This document shows, piece by piece, positions 51,025-58,632 of a stretch of DNA of 64,000 nt (its first letter is position 1; each line of letters starts with the position of its first letter). Source of the stretch: Pseudonocardia parietis. Lineage in GTDB: Bacteria; Actinomycetota; Actinomycetes; Mycobacteriales; Pseudonocardiaceae. Made by a program: the position numbers and the translations under genes. The notes under the pieces are model-generated. The model saw only the letters and a program-made list of their open reading frames with translations. It was not told the DNA's origin and ran no database searches. The stretch is taken from NCBI RefSeq assembly GCF_017876315.1, contig NZ_JAGINU010000001.1, positions 6,882,001 through 6,946,000 of the forward strand, given 5' to 3'.

Positions 51025-51348
51025 TCAGGCCGGGAGCAGGCGGCGCAGTCCCCGCCGGCGGCGGCGCGGGGACACGGCCGCGGGGGTCGGATCGAGCTGG
51101 ACGCACCGCGCACACGGCGCCCCGTCCGCATCGACCAGCGGCGCCGGGGCCACCAGGTGACCGCACACTGCCTCGTAGCGCCCGGTGCGCATCGCGTGCG
51201 ACGCGCACAGTTCCGAACCGATCACCTTGTGTGCTCGGTTATCGATCACAGACGTCACCGTGAGAACGTCAGGCGCGTCCGTGTCGTCACTCCGCTCGGC
51301 GGTCGACGACGACCGTACGGCGTAGCCTTCCTGCGTCGACCGGCGCAT
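51025..51348 (-). CDS. Small Cys-containing protein with a zinc-ribbon-like end
   Basis: A 107-residue soluble protein. The C-terminal part has a Cys/His cluster (ELCASHAMRTGRYEAVCGH, then GAPCARC), fitting a small zinc-binding fold, followed by a basic tail (PRRRRRGLRRLLPA). The ATG at 51348 is chosen because AAGGAG lies eight bases upstream. It is divergent from the DUF397 gene with a 123-bp shared control region. It may be a small DNA- or protein-binding regulator, which is inference. Confidence 0.6.
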   Translation of the reverse strand: MRRSTQEGYAVRSSSTAERSDDTDAPDVLTVTSVIDNRAHKVIGSELCASHAMRTGRYEAVCGHLVAPAPLVDADGAPCARCVQLDPTPAAVSPRRRRRGLRRLLPA

Positions 51349-51471
51349 TCTCCGAACTCCTTCGCGGTGGCTCATCCTCATGGTCGGCGATGTCGCTTGC
51401 GGATGCAAGTGCGGACGCACGCCCATCGGTCACACTCCGCAATTGTCTGATAACAGCCCCGGAGGTTCCAC

Positions 51472-51705
51472 ATGTCCCACCCCAACGGGATCCGCGCCGT
51501 CGATCTCGGTCCGGTCACGTGGCGCCGGCCCGCCGGTGCGCCGGAGGGCGGCGAGAGTGTCGAGTTCGCGGTGCTGGACGACGGCCAGGTCGCCGTCCGC
51601 AACGCCCGCGACCCCGAGGGGCCGGTGCTCGTCTACACCCCGGCGGAGATCTCGGCGTTCGTCGACGGCGCGAAGAAGGGCGAGTTCGACGACATGGTGA
51701 GCTGA
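51472..51705 (+). CDS. DUF397 domain protein
   Basis: A 77-residue protein that is essentially one DUF397 domain: VTWRRPAGAPEGGESVEFAV, then AVRNARDPEGPVLVYTPAEI and AFVDGAKKGEFDDM. DUF397 proteins are actinobacterial and are normally paired with an XRE-type regulator that they help control during development. No such partner is adjacent here; the divergent neighbour is the Cys-containing protein. A clear GGAGG ribosome site precedes ATG 51472. Confidence 0.9.
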   Translation: MSHPNGIRAVDLGPVTWRRPAGAPEGGESVEFAVLDDGQVAVRNARDPEGPVLVYTPAEISAFVDGAKKGEFDDMVS

Positions 51706-51724
51706 GTCGACACGGTGGGCCGAG

Positions 51725-52774
51725 TCAGGGCAGCAGCCCCTGCGCCTCGCGCCACATCCACGCGACGACCTCCCCGGCCGGCTCGGTCCGCGCCCGGCCG
51801 GCGGCCTGCCCGGCCCAGTGGTTGACCCGGTCCACCCCGCCCCGCTCTCCCGCGCGGTAGCGCGCGACCAGGTGTCGCTGGTGGGGGTAGGGCGCGGGGG
51901 CCGGTGCGTCCGGGCGTGCCCAGGCCCGCACGTAGTCCGTCGGGATGCCCCGGGCGAGCCGCCCGGTGTACGCCCGGGTGGTGACGGTGTCCTCCGGGGC
52001 GAGCCCCTCGAGGGTCGCGGCCCAGCCGGCGTCGATCCCCGCCTCCGGGGTGCGCAGCAGAGCCGTCCCCACCTGCACCGCGGTCGCGCCGAGGGTCAGC
52101 GCGGCGGCCAGCGACCGGCCGTCGGTGACCGCCCCGGCCGCGACGATCGGCACCCTCAGCGCGTCGGCCAGCCACGGGAGCAGCGCGAACATCCCGACCG
52201 ACGTGTCCTCGCCGGCGGCCGGATCGGTCGTCCCACGGTGCCCGCCGGCCTCCATCGCCTGCGCGACGACGACGTCTGCGCCGGCCCGCTCGGCGGCCAG
52301 CGCCTCGTCGAGGGTGGTCACCGTCGCGAACCACGCGATGCCGGCGTCCCGGGCGGCCGCGGCCTGCTCCGGGGTCAGCAGGCCCATGATCGTGGAGACG
52401 GCGGTGGGCCGGGCCCGCAGCACGGCGTCGAACTGGGCGGTGAACTCGGGCCCCGGGCCGGGAGCGGGGGCCGCGGTCCCGCCGAGGGAGTCGAGGAAGG
52501 CGGCCTGGGCGTCCACGGCGGCGGGCGCCGGCGGGTCCGGGATCCACAGGTTCAGCTGCAACGGCGCGTCACCGGCCAGGTCGCGGTAGCTCCGGACCCA
52601 GTCCGCGATCTTCTCCGGGTGGTCGTTGACGACGCCCGAGGCGCCCATCCCGCCCGCCCCGGCGACGGCGGCCGCCAGGCCCGGTGGGCAGGCCCCCGCC
52701 ATCGGCGCCTCCAGCACGGGCACCCGCAGCCCGTACCGCGTGCAGAAACTCCCGACCCGATCCCGTGCGCTCAC
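51725..52774 (-). CDS. Nitronate monooxygenase-family flavoprotein
   Basis: A 349-residue TIM-barrel flavin enzyme of the nitronate monooxygenase (2-nitropropane dioxygenase) family. Features: VLEAPMAGACPPGLAAAVAGAGGMGASG (about 20-47 in pieces), GADVVVAQAMEAGGHRG for flavin and substrate contact, VPIVAAGAVTDGRSLAAALTLGATAVQVGTALL (in pieces) for the phosphate site. It would oxidise nitronates such as propionate-3-nitronate. The family name is firm; the substrate is not known. Convergent with DUF397. Confidence 0.9.
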   Translation of the reverse strand: MSARDRVGSFCTRYGLRVPVLEAPMAGACPPGLAAAVAGAGGMGASGVVNDHPEKIADWVRSYRDLAGDAPLQLNLWIPDPPAPAAVDAQAAFLDSLGGTAAPAPGPGPEFTAQFDAVLRARPTAVSTIMGLLTPEQAAAARDAGIAWFATVTTLDEALAAERAGADVVVAQAMEAGGHRGTTDPAAGEDTSVGMFALLPWLADALRVPIVAAGAVTDGRSLAAALTLGATAVQVGTALLRTPEAGIDAGWAATLEGLAPEDTVTTRAYTGRLARGIPTDYVRAWARPDAPAPAPYPHQRHLVARYRAGERGGVDRVNHWAGQAAGRARTEPAGEVVAWMWREAQGLLP

Positions 52775-52871
52775 GGTCGGAGTCTCGCACCCCGCACGGC
52801 TGGACCGCGCCGCCCGGGGAAGGAAGGATCACCTTTCGACCGCCCCACACGAATGGAGCACGCTGCCTCCC

Positions 52872-53663
52872 ATGACCGGCCCGTCGTTCCTGGATCTGCT
52901 GCGCGCGCACGCCCCCGACGCGCTCCCCGCCGCCCTTCCGCGCGATCCCGCGCAGCGCGTGGCCACCGACCTGCGCGCCCCGCACGGCACCACGATCATC
53001 GCGTTCACCTGGGCGGACGGCGTACTGCTCGCGGGTGACCGGCGCGCCACCTCGGGCAACCTGATCGCTCAGAAGGACCTGGTCAAGGTCATGGCGATCG
53101 ACGACACCTCGGCCGCGGGGTTCGCCGGCTCGGTCGGGCACGCCGTGCTCATGCTGAAACTGTTCGCCGCCGAGGTGGAGCAGTACGAGAAGGTCGAGGG
53201 CGCCCGGATCAGCGAGGACGGCAAGATCCGCCGGCTCTCCGCGGTCGTCCGGGAGAACCTGGGCGCGGCGATGCAGGGCTTCGTGGCGCTGCCGCTCTAC
53301 GTCGGCTACGACCCGGCCGACGGGTTCCCGGCCCGGATCGTCACGTTCGACCCGTCGGGCAGCATCGCGCACAACCGCTCCGGCTACACGAGCATCGGGT
53401 CCGGGTCCGTCTTCGCCGAGGCGTCGATGAAGAAGCTGCACCGGCCGGACGCCGACCGCGACAGCGCGATCTCCCTGGCCGTGAACGCACTCTGGGACGC
53501 CGCGGACGACGACACCGCCACCGCGGGCCCCGACCTGACCCGTGCGCTGTTCCCCAACCTGATCACCGTCACCGCCGCGGGGACGCAGGAGGTCGCGGAG
53601 TCCGAGATCCGGGCCGCGACCCAGGAGATGCTCGCCGCACGGGCCCGTCGCCCGGGCGGCTGA
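52872..53663 (+). CDS. Proteasome beta subunit, orphan copy
   Basis: A 263-residue proteasome beta-type protein close to PrcB. The propeptide is about 39 residues, and cleavage before APHG|TTIIAF would expose Thr40 as the catalytic residue. Asp17 and Lys33 (mature numbering) are present in AGDRRATSGN and KDLVKV, so the catalytic set looks intact. GSGSVFAEASMKKL and DAADDDTATAGPDLTRALFP are also conserved. Unlike the usual dop-pup-prcB-prcA cluster, no prcA, pup or dop is adjacent. It may be a second beta subunit. ATG 52872. Confidence 0.9.
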   Translation: MTGPSFLDLLRAHAPDALPAALPRDPAQRVATDLRAPHGTTIIAFTWADGVLLAGDRRATSGNLIAQKDLVKVMAIDDTSAAGFAGSVGHAVLMLKLFAAEVEQYEKVEGARISEDGKIRRLSAVVRENLGAAMQGFVALPLYVGYDPADGFPARIVTFDPSGSIAHNRSGYTSIGSGSVFAEASMKKLHRPDADRDSAISLAVNALWDAADDDTATAGPDLTRALFPNLITVTAAGTQEVAESEIRAATQEMLAARARRPGG

Positions 53664-53729
53664 GCGACGGCGACCCGGCCGACGATCCGCACCCACCGCC
53701 GGCCGGACCCATGGGACGCGGACGATTCT

Positions 53730-53791
53730 CGCCGAGATGCGGCTGAGGGGGAATTGTCGATCTCCGGCCGCCCCTGAGGTGCATCTCGGCG
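53730..53791. repeat. Interrupted inverted repeat downstream of the proteasome gene
   Basis: Arms CGCCGAGATGC (53730-53740) and GCATCTCGGCG (53781-53791) are perfect, with 40 bp between them. ATTCTCGCC occurs next to both arms. It could be a terminator-like structure between convergent genes or a decayed mobile-element end. Confidence 0.4.
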
Positions 53792-53884
53792 GGATTCTCG
53801 CCGGGGCAGGGCGGTCTTCGGCTCCAGTCCGGGCGACGCCGACGATCTCGATGTCGGGCCCAGCCGCGAGCGCGGGCACCGCGC

Positions 53885-54439
53885 TCAGCGGGACGGCCCG
53901 CCGGCTCGAGCGATGATCTCCTCGATCAGCGGGCCCTTGGCGTCGGCGTAGTGGTTCATGTCGTCCCACTGCCTGTCGGCGAGCGAACGTTTGCGCTCCT
54001 CGTAGCGTCGCCGCTCGTCCGGGTGCGCCCGCAGCCGATCGCGGAACGCGAGGTAGCGGACGATCTCCGCGCTGCCGTCGGCGTAGCAGTGCAGGTTGGC
54101 GCCGAGCGCCCCGGCGCTTCCCCGCAGGCACCGGTGCCCGGGCTCACGGACGCGTAGGTCCCAGCCGTCAGCGATCAGGTCCGGGAGGTAGGCGTCCTCG
54201 TCGTCGGGATCTTCCAGCCCGACGACGACGTCGATCACCGGCTTCGCGGCCAGTCCCGGCACCGACGTGGACCCGATGTGCTCGATCCGCAGCACCCGCT
54301 CCCCCAGCACCCGGCGCAACCGGCCTGCCACCGCGGCGTAGGCATCCGGCCAGGCCGGGTCGTACTCGGCGAGTTCGACGTACACCGGGCGAAGCCCGTG
54401 CACCAGCCTGCGGCCCAGTTCCTCGTCGCGCGTGGTCAC
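53885..54439 (-). CDS. GrpB family protein
   Basis: A 184-residue protein of the GrpB/UPF0157 family, a nucleotidyltransferase-like fold of unknown function. Family blocks are VELAEYDPAWPDAYAAVAGRL (seen in part at about 20-40), RIEHIGSTSVPGLAAKPVIDV (51-71 in pieces) and the acidic LEDPDDED near the metal site. GTG at 54439 gives the standard start. Divergent from a VOC gene 29 bp away. Confidence 0.88.
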   Translation of the reverse strand: MTTRDEELGRRLVHGLRPVYVELAEYDPAWPDAYAAVAGRLRRVLGERVLRIEHIGSTSVPGLAAKPVIDVVVGLEDPDDEDAYLPDLIADGWDLRVREPGHRCLRGSAGALGANLHCYADGSAEIVRYLAFRDRLRAHPDERRRYEERKRSLADRQWDDMNHYADAKGPLIEEIIARAGGPSR

Positions 54440-54468
54440 CCGCAGAGGATGCGGGCACCCTGACCGGC

Positions 54469-54822
54469 ATGTCCACGCTGCACTCGGTCGCACCCGTCTT
54501 CTCCACCACGAACCTCACCCGGTGGCTCGAGCACTACCGGGCGCTGGGCTTCTCGACCCGGCCCTACGGCGACGAGTACGGCTTCGCGAGCCTCGACGGC
54601 GTCGAGCTGCACGTGTCGGTGAACCCCGACCACGACCCCCTCCGGACGGCGGGCTGCGCCTACCTGCACGTCGACGACGCCGACGCCCTGCACGCCCGCT
54701 GGTCCGCAGTGGACGGCGGGCGGGCGGTGACCCCGGTCGACACCCCGTACGGCCTGCGCGAGGGTGCCCACCACGACCCGGACAACAACCTGCTGCGCTA
54801 CGGGTCACCGAGCCGGACCTGA
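54469..54822 (+). CDS. VOC-family (glyoxalase/bleomycin-resistance-like) protein
   Basis: A 117-residue single VOC domain. The paired beta-alpha-beta-beta-beta units are visible as VAPVFSTTNLTRWLEHYRAL (8-27) and CAYLHVDDADALHARWSAVD (63-82), and the end reads HHDPDNNLLRYG. Such proteins bind drugs or metal-dependent substrates; the role is unknown. It ends 1 bp before the stop of the convergent small membrane-protein gene. Confidence 0.85.
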   Translation: MSTLHSVAPVFSTTNLTRWLEHYRALGFSTRPYGDEYGFASLDGVELHVSVNPDHDPLRTAGCAYLHVDDADALHARWSAVDGGRAVTPVDTPYGLREGAHHDPDNNLLRYGSPSRT

Positions 54823-54823
54823 C

Positions 54824-55030
54824 TCAGCGGATCGCGGTGTCCCGGTCGAGCGCGACGAGCGCGACACCGGCCACGACCAGCGCTGCCAGCGGATACAGCC
54901 ACGGGAACGACGGAGCCTCGCCCACGACGAACTGCCAGAGCCCGATCCGGCCGACGAACAGGTACTGCAACAGCGGGATCACCCCGAGGATCACCCCGGC
55001 GAACCCGACGACGTTCTGCGCTGCCTTCAC
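54824..55030 (-). CDS. Small two-helix membrane protein
   Basis: A 68-residue protein with two hydrophobic helices (VVGFAGVILGVIPLLQYLFV and LYPLAALVVAGVALVAL). The GTG at 55030 is supported by GGGGAG directly upstream; a longer start would place the coding region over an operator. Its promoter region contains the two palindromes shared with the divergent TetR gene, so it is the likely target of that repressor. Function unknown. Confidence 0.7.
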   Translation of the reverse strand: MKAAQNVVGFAGVILGVIPLLQYLFVGRIGLWQFVVGEAPSFPWLYPLAALVVAGVALVALDRDTAIR

Positions 55031-55045
55031 GACATCTCCCCTCGT

Positions 55046-55065
55046 TTCAATGCGATCGCATTGAA
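55046..55065. promoter_or_regulatory. TetR operator 1 (20-bp perfect palindrome)
   Basis: TTCAATGCGATCGCATTGAA is a perfect 20-bp palindrome in the 85-bp divergent gap between a small membrane-protein gene and a TetR-family gene. The inner 16 bp recur as operator 2. The core sequence is rare-looking in this GC-rich context. Confidence 0.8.
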
Positions 55066-55086
55066 GCAACGAACCATGCACCGTGT

Positions 55087-55102
55087 CAATGCGATCGCAT
55101 TG
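55087..55102. promoter_or_regulatory. TetR operator 2 (16-bp perfect palindrome)
   Basis: CAATGCGATCGCATTG repeats the core of operator 1, with centres 39 bp apart. It lies just before the TetR start, so it fits autorepression. Confidence 0.8.
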
Positions 55103-55115
55103 CTACGATGACCGC

Positions 55116-55688
55116 ATGCCCCGTTCCGTGGACCACGAGACCCGGCGCTCCGAGATCGCCGACGCCGTCCTCACCCTCGTCGCACGCGCCGGGACCGAGG
55201 CCGTGTCCCTGCGCTCAGTCGCAGCGGAGGCCGGCATCTCGATGGGCCGGGTGCAGCACTACTTCGCCAGCAAGGAGGCGCTGCTGCTGCACGCCCTGGA
55301 CCGCTCGCACCGGCGGATGGAGCGACGGATCGAGGAGCGGGCGGTCGCGGCCGGCGGCTCCGAGCGCGACGCGCTCGCGACCATTCTCGACGAGCTGCTC
55401 GGCGAGCACCCGGAGACCCGGGATGCGATCCGGATCCACGCCGCGTTCGCCTCCCGCGAGGTCGACGAGCGGGCGCGCGCGATCCTCACAGACGGCGATG
55501 AGGAGATCCTGGCCCTCGCCGTGCGGGTGGTCGCCGACGCGGGCTCCCCCGACCCGGGCACCGACGGCTACGCGCTGGTGGCGCTGGCCGGCGGGCTGGG
55601 CAACGACGTCGTCCTGCACGGGGCGCCGATCGAGCGCGCGCGGCGGACGCTGCGGGCGGTACTGGACCGGCTCGCCCCACCGCGCTGA
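55116..55688 (+). CDS. TetR-family transcriptional regulator
   Basis: A 190-residue repressor. The helix-turn-helix (about 8-52) reads RRSEIADAVLTLVARAGTEAVSLRSVAAEAGISMGRVQHYFASKEALL, in pieces. The rest is the helical ligand-binding domain. ATG 55116 is chosen over an upstream start that would read through the operator. It is divergent from the small membrane-protein gene, and two copies of its probable operator lie between them. The ligand is unknown. Confidence 0.9.
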   Translation: MPRSVDHETRRSEIADAVLTLVARAGTEAVSLRSVAAEAGISMGRVQHYFASKEALLLHALDRSHRRMERRIEERAVAAGGSERDALATILDELLGEHPETRDAIRIHAAFASREVDERARAILTDGDEEILALAVRVVADAGSPDPGTDGYALVALAGGLGNDVVLHGAPIERARRTLRAVLDRLAPPR

Positions 55689-55752
55689 TCCGGTCCCTGC
55701 CGATGGCGGCCGTCACCCAGCACCGGCACCGGGCCGCTGAGAGGATCACCCG

Positions 55753-56247
55753 ATGCGTCCGTGGTTCCCGCTGCTCGCCGGTACGGCGCTCTACGCCGCC
55801 GCCCTGCTGTGGGCGGCGACCGAGCTGCCGCCGGACGGCGTCCCGTTGCATTTCGACGCGTCCGGCACCCCGACCCGGTTCGGGGCCCGCGCGGAGTTCC
55901 TCGGTCTGGGCGCGCTCTTCGGCGCGATCATGTTCCTGGTCGGCGCCGGGGTGTACCTGCTGGTCACGCGGGGCCCGCTGACCGTGGTGAACGTCCCGCA
56001 CAAGGAGTACTGGATGCACCCGGACCGGGTGCCGCGGCTGCGCCGGATGCTGGCCCGCGATATGGGGTGGACGTTCGGGGCGATGCTGGCGTTCCTGGCC
56101 GTCGTCCCGATGTCGACGGTGTACGCGACGCGCGAACAACCGCCCCAGCTGCCGGTCGGTCCGGTGTGGATCGTCGTCGGCGTGCTGGTGGTGGGCATCG
56201 TGGGCTGGTGCGTGTGGCTCACGCGCTACCGCTACCGGCCGACCTGA
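55753..56247 (+). CDS. DUF1648-type membrane protein
   Basis: A 164-residue membrane protein with about four hydrophobic helices. The opening (FPLLAGTALYAAALLWAATELPPDGVPLHFDASGTP, in pieces, about 5-40) is the DUF1648 signature, in which PxxVPxHxxxxG is typical. The C-terminal helices (GPVWIVVGVLVVGIVGWCVW) end with a basic tail. Members are often linked to immunity or stress regulation in Gram-positives; function here is unknown. It follows the TetR gene by 64 bp on the same strand and its 3' end overlaps a convergent gene by 16 bp. Confidence 0.82.
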   Translation: MRPWFPLLAGTALYAAALLWAATELPPDGVPLHFDASGTPTRFGARAEFLGLGALFGAIMFLVGAGVYLLVTRGPLTVVNVPHKEYWMHPDRVPRLRRMLARDMGWTFGAMLAFLAVVPMSTVYATREQPPQLPVGPVWIVVGVLVVGIVGWCVWLTRYRYRPT

Positions 56248-56795
56248 GGGCGGCGGTAGTGCAGGAGGACGAAGCCGTTGCCGAACCGGCGCTGCTCGGC
56301 GAGCTCCAGCCCGGCCCGGACGCCGACCGGCAACGCCCGCAGACCGCCCCCGATGATCACCGGCACGAGGTAGAGCTCGACGTCGTCGACGAGATCGTGC
56401 CGCAGCGCCTCCGCCGCGAGGGTCGGGCCGGAGATCGACACGTCGTTCGGCGCGCCGTCGACGAGGTCGCGGACCCGGGCCGGATCGAACGAGCGCTCCA
56501 GCCGGGTCCGCGTCGTGGTGACCTCGGGCAGCGTCGACGAGTAGACGACCTTGGTCGCGGCCCGCCAGGTACGGGCGAACTCCAGGTCGAGCTCGGGATG
56601 CCCCGACCGGATGTCCTCCCAGGCCCGCATCTCCTCGTACATCCGGCGGCCGTAGAGATGGGTGTCGGCAGCACGCTCGCGCTCGGTGACGAACTCGAGC
56701 ACCTCGTCGTCGGGCACGGCCCAGTCGTAGCGACCCTCGGCGTCGGCGAGGTAGCCGTCCACGGACATGATCACGATGTAGCGCAGCCGCCCCAT
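56232..56795 (-). CDS. Dihydrofolate-reductase-like (RibD C-terminal) protein
   Basis: A 187-residue DHFR-fold protein. It begins LRYIVIMSVDGYLADAEGRYDW, then DTHLYGRRMYEEMRAWE and NDVSISGPTLAAEAL; the end LYLVPVIIGGGLRAL is typical of the RibD-C/YwjB-like group. It is probably an NADPH-dependent reductase of unknown substrate. ATG at 56795 gives the usual start. The 3' end overlaps the DUF1648 gene on the other strand. Confidence 0.87.
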   Translation of the reverse strand: MGRLRYIVIMSVDGYLADAEGRYDWAVPDDEVLEFVTERERAADTHLYGRRMYEEMRAWEDIRSGHPELDLEFARTWRAATKVVYSSTLPEVTTTRTRLERSFDPARVRDLVDGAPNDVSISGPTLAAEALRHDLVDDVELYLVPVIIGGGLRALPVGVRAGLELAEQRRFGNGFVLLHYRRPQVGR

Positions 56796-56799
56796 TCCC

Positions 56800-57006
56800 C
56801 TACGACTCCGGCCGGGGCACGGACTCATCGGCCGGGTCGCGCGGCTCGACCGGGAACTCGTCCGGTCCGCCGCGCAGGAAGCGGCGGCGATATCCCGGCC
56901 GGCGCCGCGCCCGGTGGCCCGCAGGCACGCCGGGCCGGCCGCCGTGGGGCGGGCCTGCTCCCGTGCGGTCCTCGGTGACCGGCGGGTCGGGCCAGCGGCA
57001 GCTCAT
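56800..57006 (-). CDS. Small Arg/Pro-rich protein coupled to the amidohydrolase
   Basis: A 68-residue, Pro/Arg/Gly-rich protein starting MSCRWPDPPVTEDRTG. Its ATG overlaps the amidohydrolase TGA in ATGA (57003-57006), so it is translationally coupled, which is the main reason for listing it. No transmembrane helix, signal peptide or known domain is seen. It may be a spurious frame in GC-rich sequence. Confidence 0.4.
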   Translation of the reverse strand: MSCRWPDPPVTEDRTGAGPPHGGRPGVPAGHRARRRPGYRRRFLRGGPDEFPVEPRDPADESVPRPES

Positions 57007-58430
57007 GCGCTGTGTGTGGCGGCCGACCGGTACTCGGTGTAGGTGTAGGGATTGTCGAGGATCTCGGCCTGCGGGATCTCCGGGTTCATCCCCTGCTCCC
57101 ACGCCTGCTCGCCCATCGTGGACCGCAGGTGCTCCACCGTGGACTCGACGGCGGCACGGGCGGCGGCGAGGTCCACATCGACCAGACGGCCCTCCCGCTT
57201 CACCACCCGGCCGTTCACGAGCACCGTGTGCACGTCCCCGCGCTGCACCTGGAACGCGACGTGGCCGTAAGGATGGTGCACCGGGAACGAGACCGGTGAG
57301 TGGTCGTTCTTGATCAGTACGAGGTCGGCCTTCTTCCCGGTCTCGACGCTGCCCAGATCGGTCTCACGGCCGAGCGCACGGGCACCACCGCGGGTGGCCC
57401 ACTCGACGACCTGGTCGGCACGCAGCGCGGAGTGGGTCACCGTGTCGCCGCGTCCGTGCGCCTCGAGGTGCTCCCGGGAGCGGTCGGCGCCCAGCGTGGT
57501 GCGCATCGCGGAGAACAGGTCCGCGCTCCACCACATGGAGGTGTCCATCGACAGCGACACCGGGATGCCGTGCGCGCGCAGCGCCCAGGTGGGCGGGTAC
57601 CCCTGCCCCGCGCTCTGCTCACTCTCGGTGGACACCGACGCCGAGCCGCCGGTGGCGGCGATCCGCTGGTAGGAGTCGGTGGACAGGGTCGCGGCGTGCA
57701 CGTAGACGGTCTGCGGGGTCATGAAGCCGTGCTCGTGCATGAGCCGGATGCCGTCGTCGTTCGTGGCGCCCCAGACCCCGGCGTGCGTGGTCACCCCGAC
57801 GCCCAGCTCGCGGGCCACCTCGAAGGCCGCCCGCTCGGGGAACTCGGGGTCCCCGGTGACGTCGAAGGCCAGCTGGAAGCCGAGCATGTCGTCACCGGGG
57901 GAGATCCGGCGGCTGACGAAGTCGCGGAAGCCGGGTGCTGCGGTCCAGTTCGCCGGGGAGTCCTGGATGTTGCCGTAGGCCAGGACGAACCGTCCCGCGG
58001 TCGCCTGCAGGGCGTCGAGGGCCGCGTCGCCGTGCTGCGGGGTCTGCAGCCCGTGCGACCAGTCGACGGTGGTGGTGACGCCGGCGTCGAGGGCCTCCAG
58101 CGCGGCCAGCAGGTTGCCCGCGTACACGTCCTCGGGGCGGAAGATCTTGCCCCACTCCAGGTAGTTCCAGACGAAGTACTGGGTCAGCGTCCAGTCCGCC
58201 CCGTAGCCGCGCATCGTGGTCTGCCACATGTGCCGGTGGGTGTCGATCATGCCCGGCATGACGATGCCGCCGGTTGCGTCGATCTCCTCGGTCCCCTCGG
58301 GGACGGCGAGCCGGGGCCCGATGGCGGCGATCCGGTCCCCCGTCACCAGGACGTCGTGGCCGGGCAGGACGCTCCGGCTCGCGTCCACCGTCAGGACGGT
58401 CCCCCCGCGGAGGACGATCGACTCGCTCAT
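57003..58430 (-). CDS. Amidohydrolase-family deaminase (TrzA/SsnA group)
   Basis: A 475-residue metal-dependent hydrolase of the chlorohydrolase/deaminase group. Metal ligands are visible: HxH in MIDTHRHMWQT (about 63-73), the next His in THAGVWGAT (about 213-221), a His in YVHAATLS and the Asp in SLSMDTSMWW. Substrates of relatives are guanine-type purines, ammeline-like triazines and 8-oxoguanine, so it probably deaminates a nitrogen ring. Start ATG 58430 has a GAGGGAG site. Divergent from the IclR gene, with two shared palindromes. It may feed the downstream pathway, but that is inference. Confidence 0.87.
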   Translation of the reverse strand: MSESIVLRGGTVLTVDASRSVLPGHDVLVTGDRIAAIGPRLAVPEGTEEIDATGGIVMPGMIDTHRHMWQTTMRGYGADWTLTQYFVWNYLEWGKIFRPEDVYAGNLLAALEALDAGVTTTVDWSHGLQTPQHGDAALDALQATAGRFVLAYGNIQDSPANWTAAPGFRDFVSRRISPGDDMLGFQLAFDVTGDPEFPERAAFEVARELGVGVTTHAGVWGATNDDGIRLMHEHGFMTPQTVYVHAATLSTDSYQRIAATGGSASVSTESEQSAGQGYPPTWALRAHGIPVSLSMDTSMWWSADLFSAMRTTLGADRSREHLEAHGRGDTVTHSALRADQVVEWATRGGARALGRETDLGSVETGKKADLVLIKNDHSPVSFPVHHPYGHVAFQVQRGDVHTVLVNGRVVKREGRLVDVDLAAARAAVESTVEHLRSTMGEQAWEQGMNPEIPQAEILDNPYTYTEYRSAATHSA

Positions 58431-58469
58431 CCGGACGCTCCCTCGCGACTCGCGATCCATCGGACGAAA

Positions 58470-58484
58470 GTCCGCTGTGCGGAC
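58470..58484. promoter_or_regulatory. IclR-type site 1, GTCCGC-TGT-GCGGAC
   Basis: A 6-bp inverted repeat with a 3-bp spacer, 40 bp upstream of the amidohydrolase start. The same arms occur at 58572-58588 and, reversed in order, at 59475-59492. Confidence 0.65.
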
Positions 58485-58571
58485 GCAGTCCCGGCGAATC
58501 GTCACTCTTTCGTAGGACGCTGGTGCTGTCAACGCGCGGTCGCGCGGTCCCGTGCCACCATCGGTCACAGA

Positions 58572-58588
58572 TGTCCGCACAGCGGACA
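58572..58588. promoter_or_regulatory. IclR-type site 2, TGTCCGC-ACA-GCGGACA
   Basis: A 7-bp inverted repeat with a 3-bp spacer, 45 bp upstream of the IclR start. It matches site 1 and suits autoregulation. Confidence 0.68.
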
Positions 58589-58632
58589 CGACCGGCTACC
58601 GTGAGCGTTCCAGCAGTCGACGAGGGGGCACC

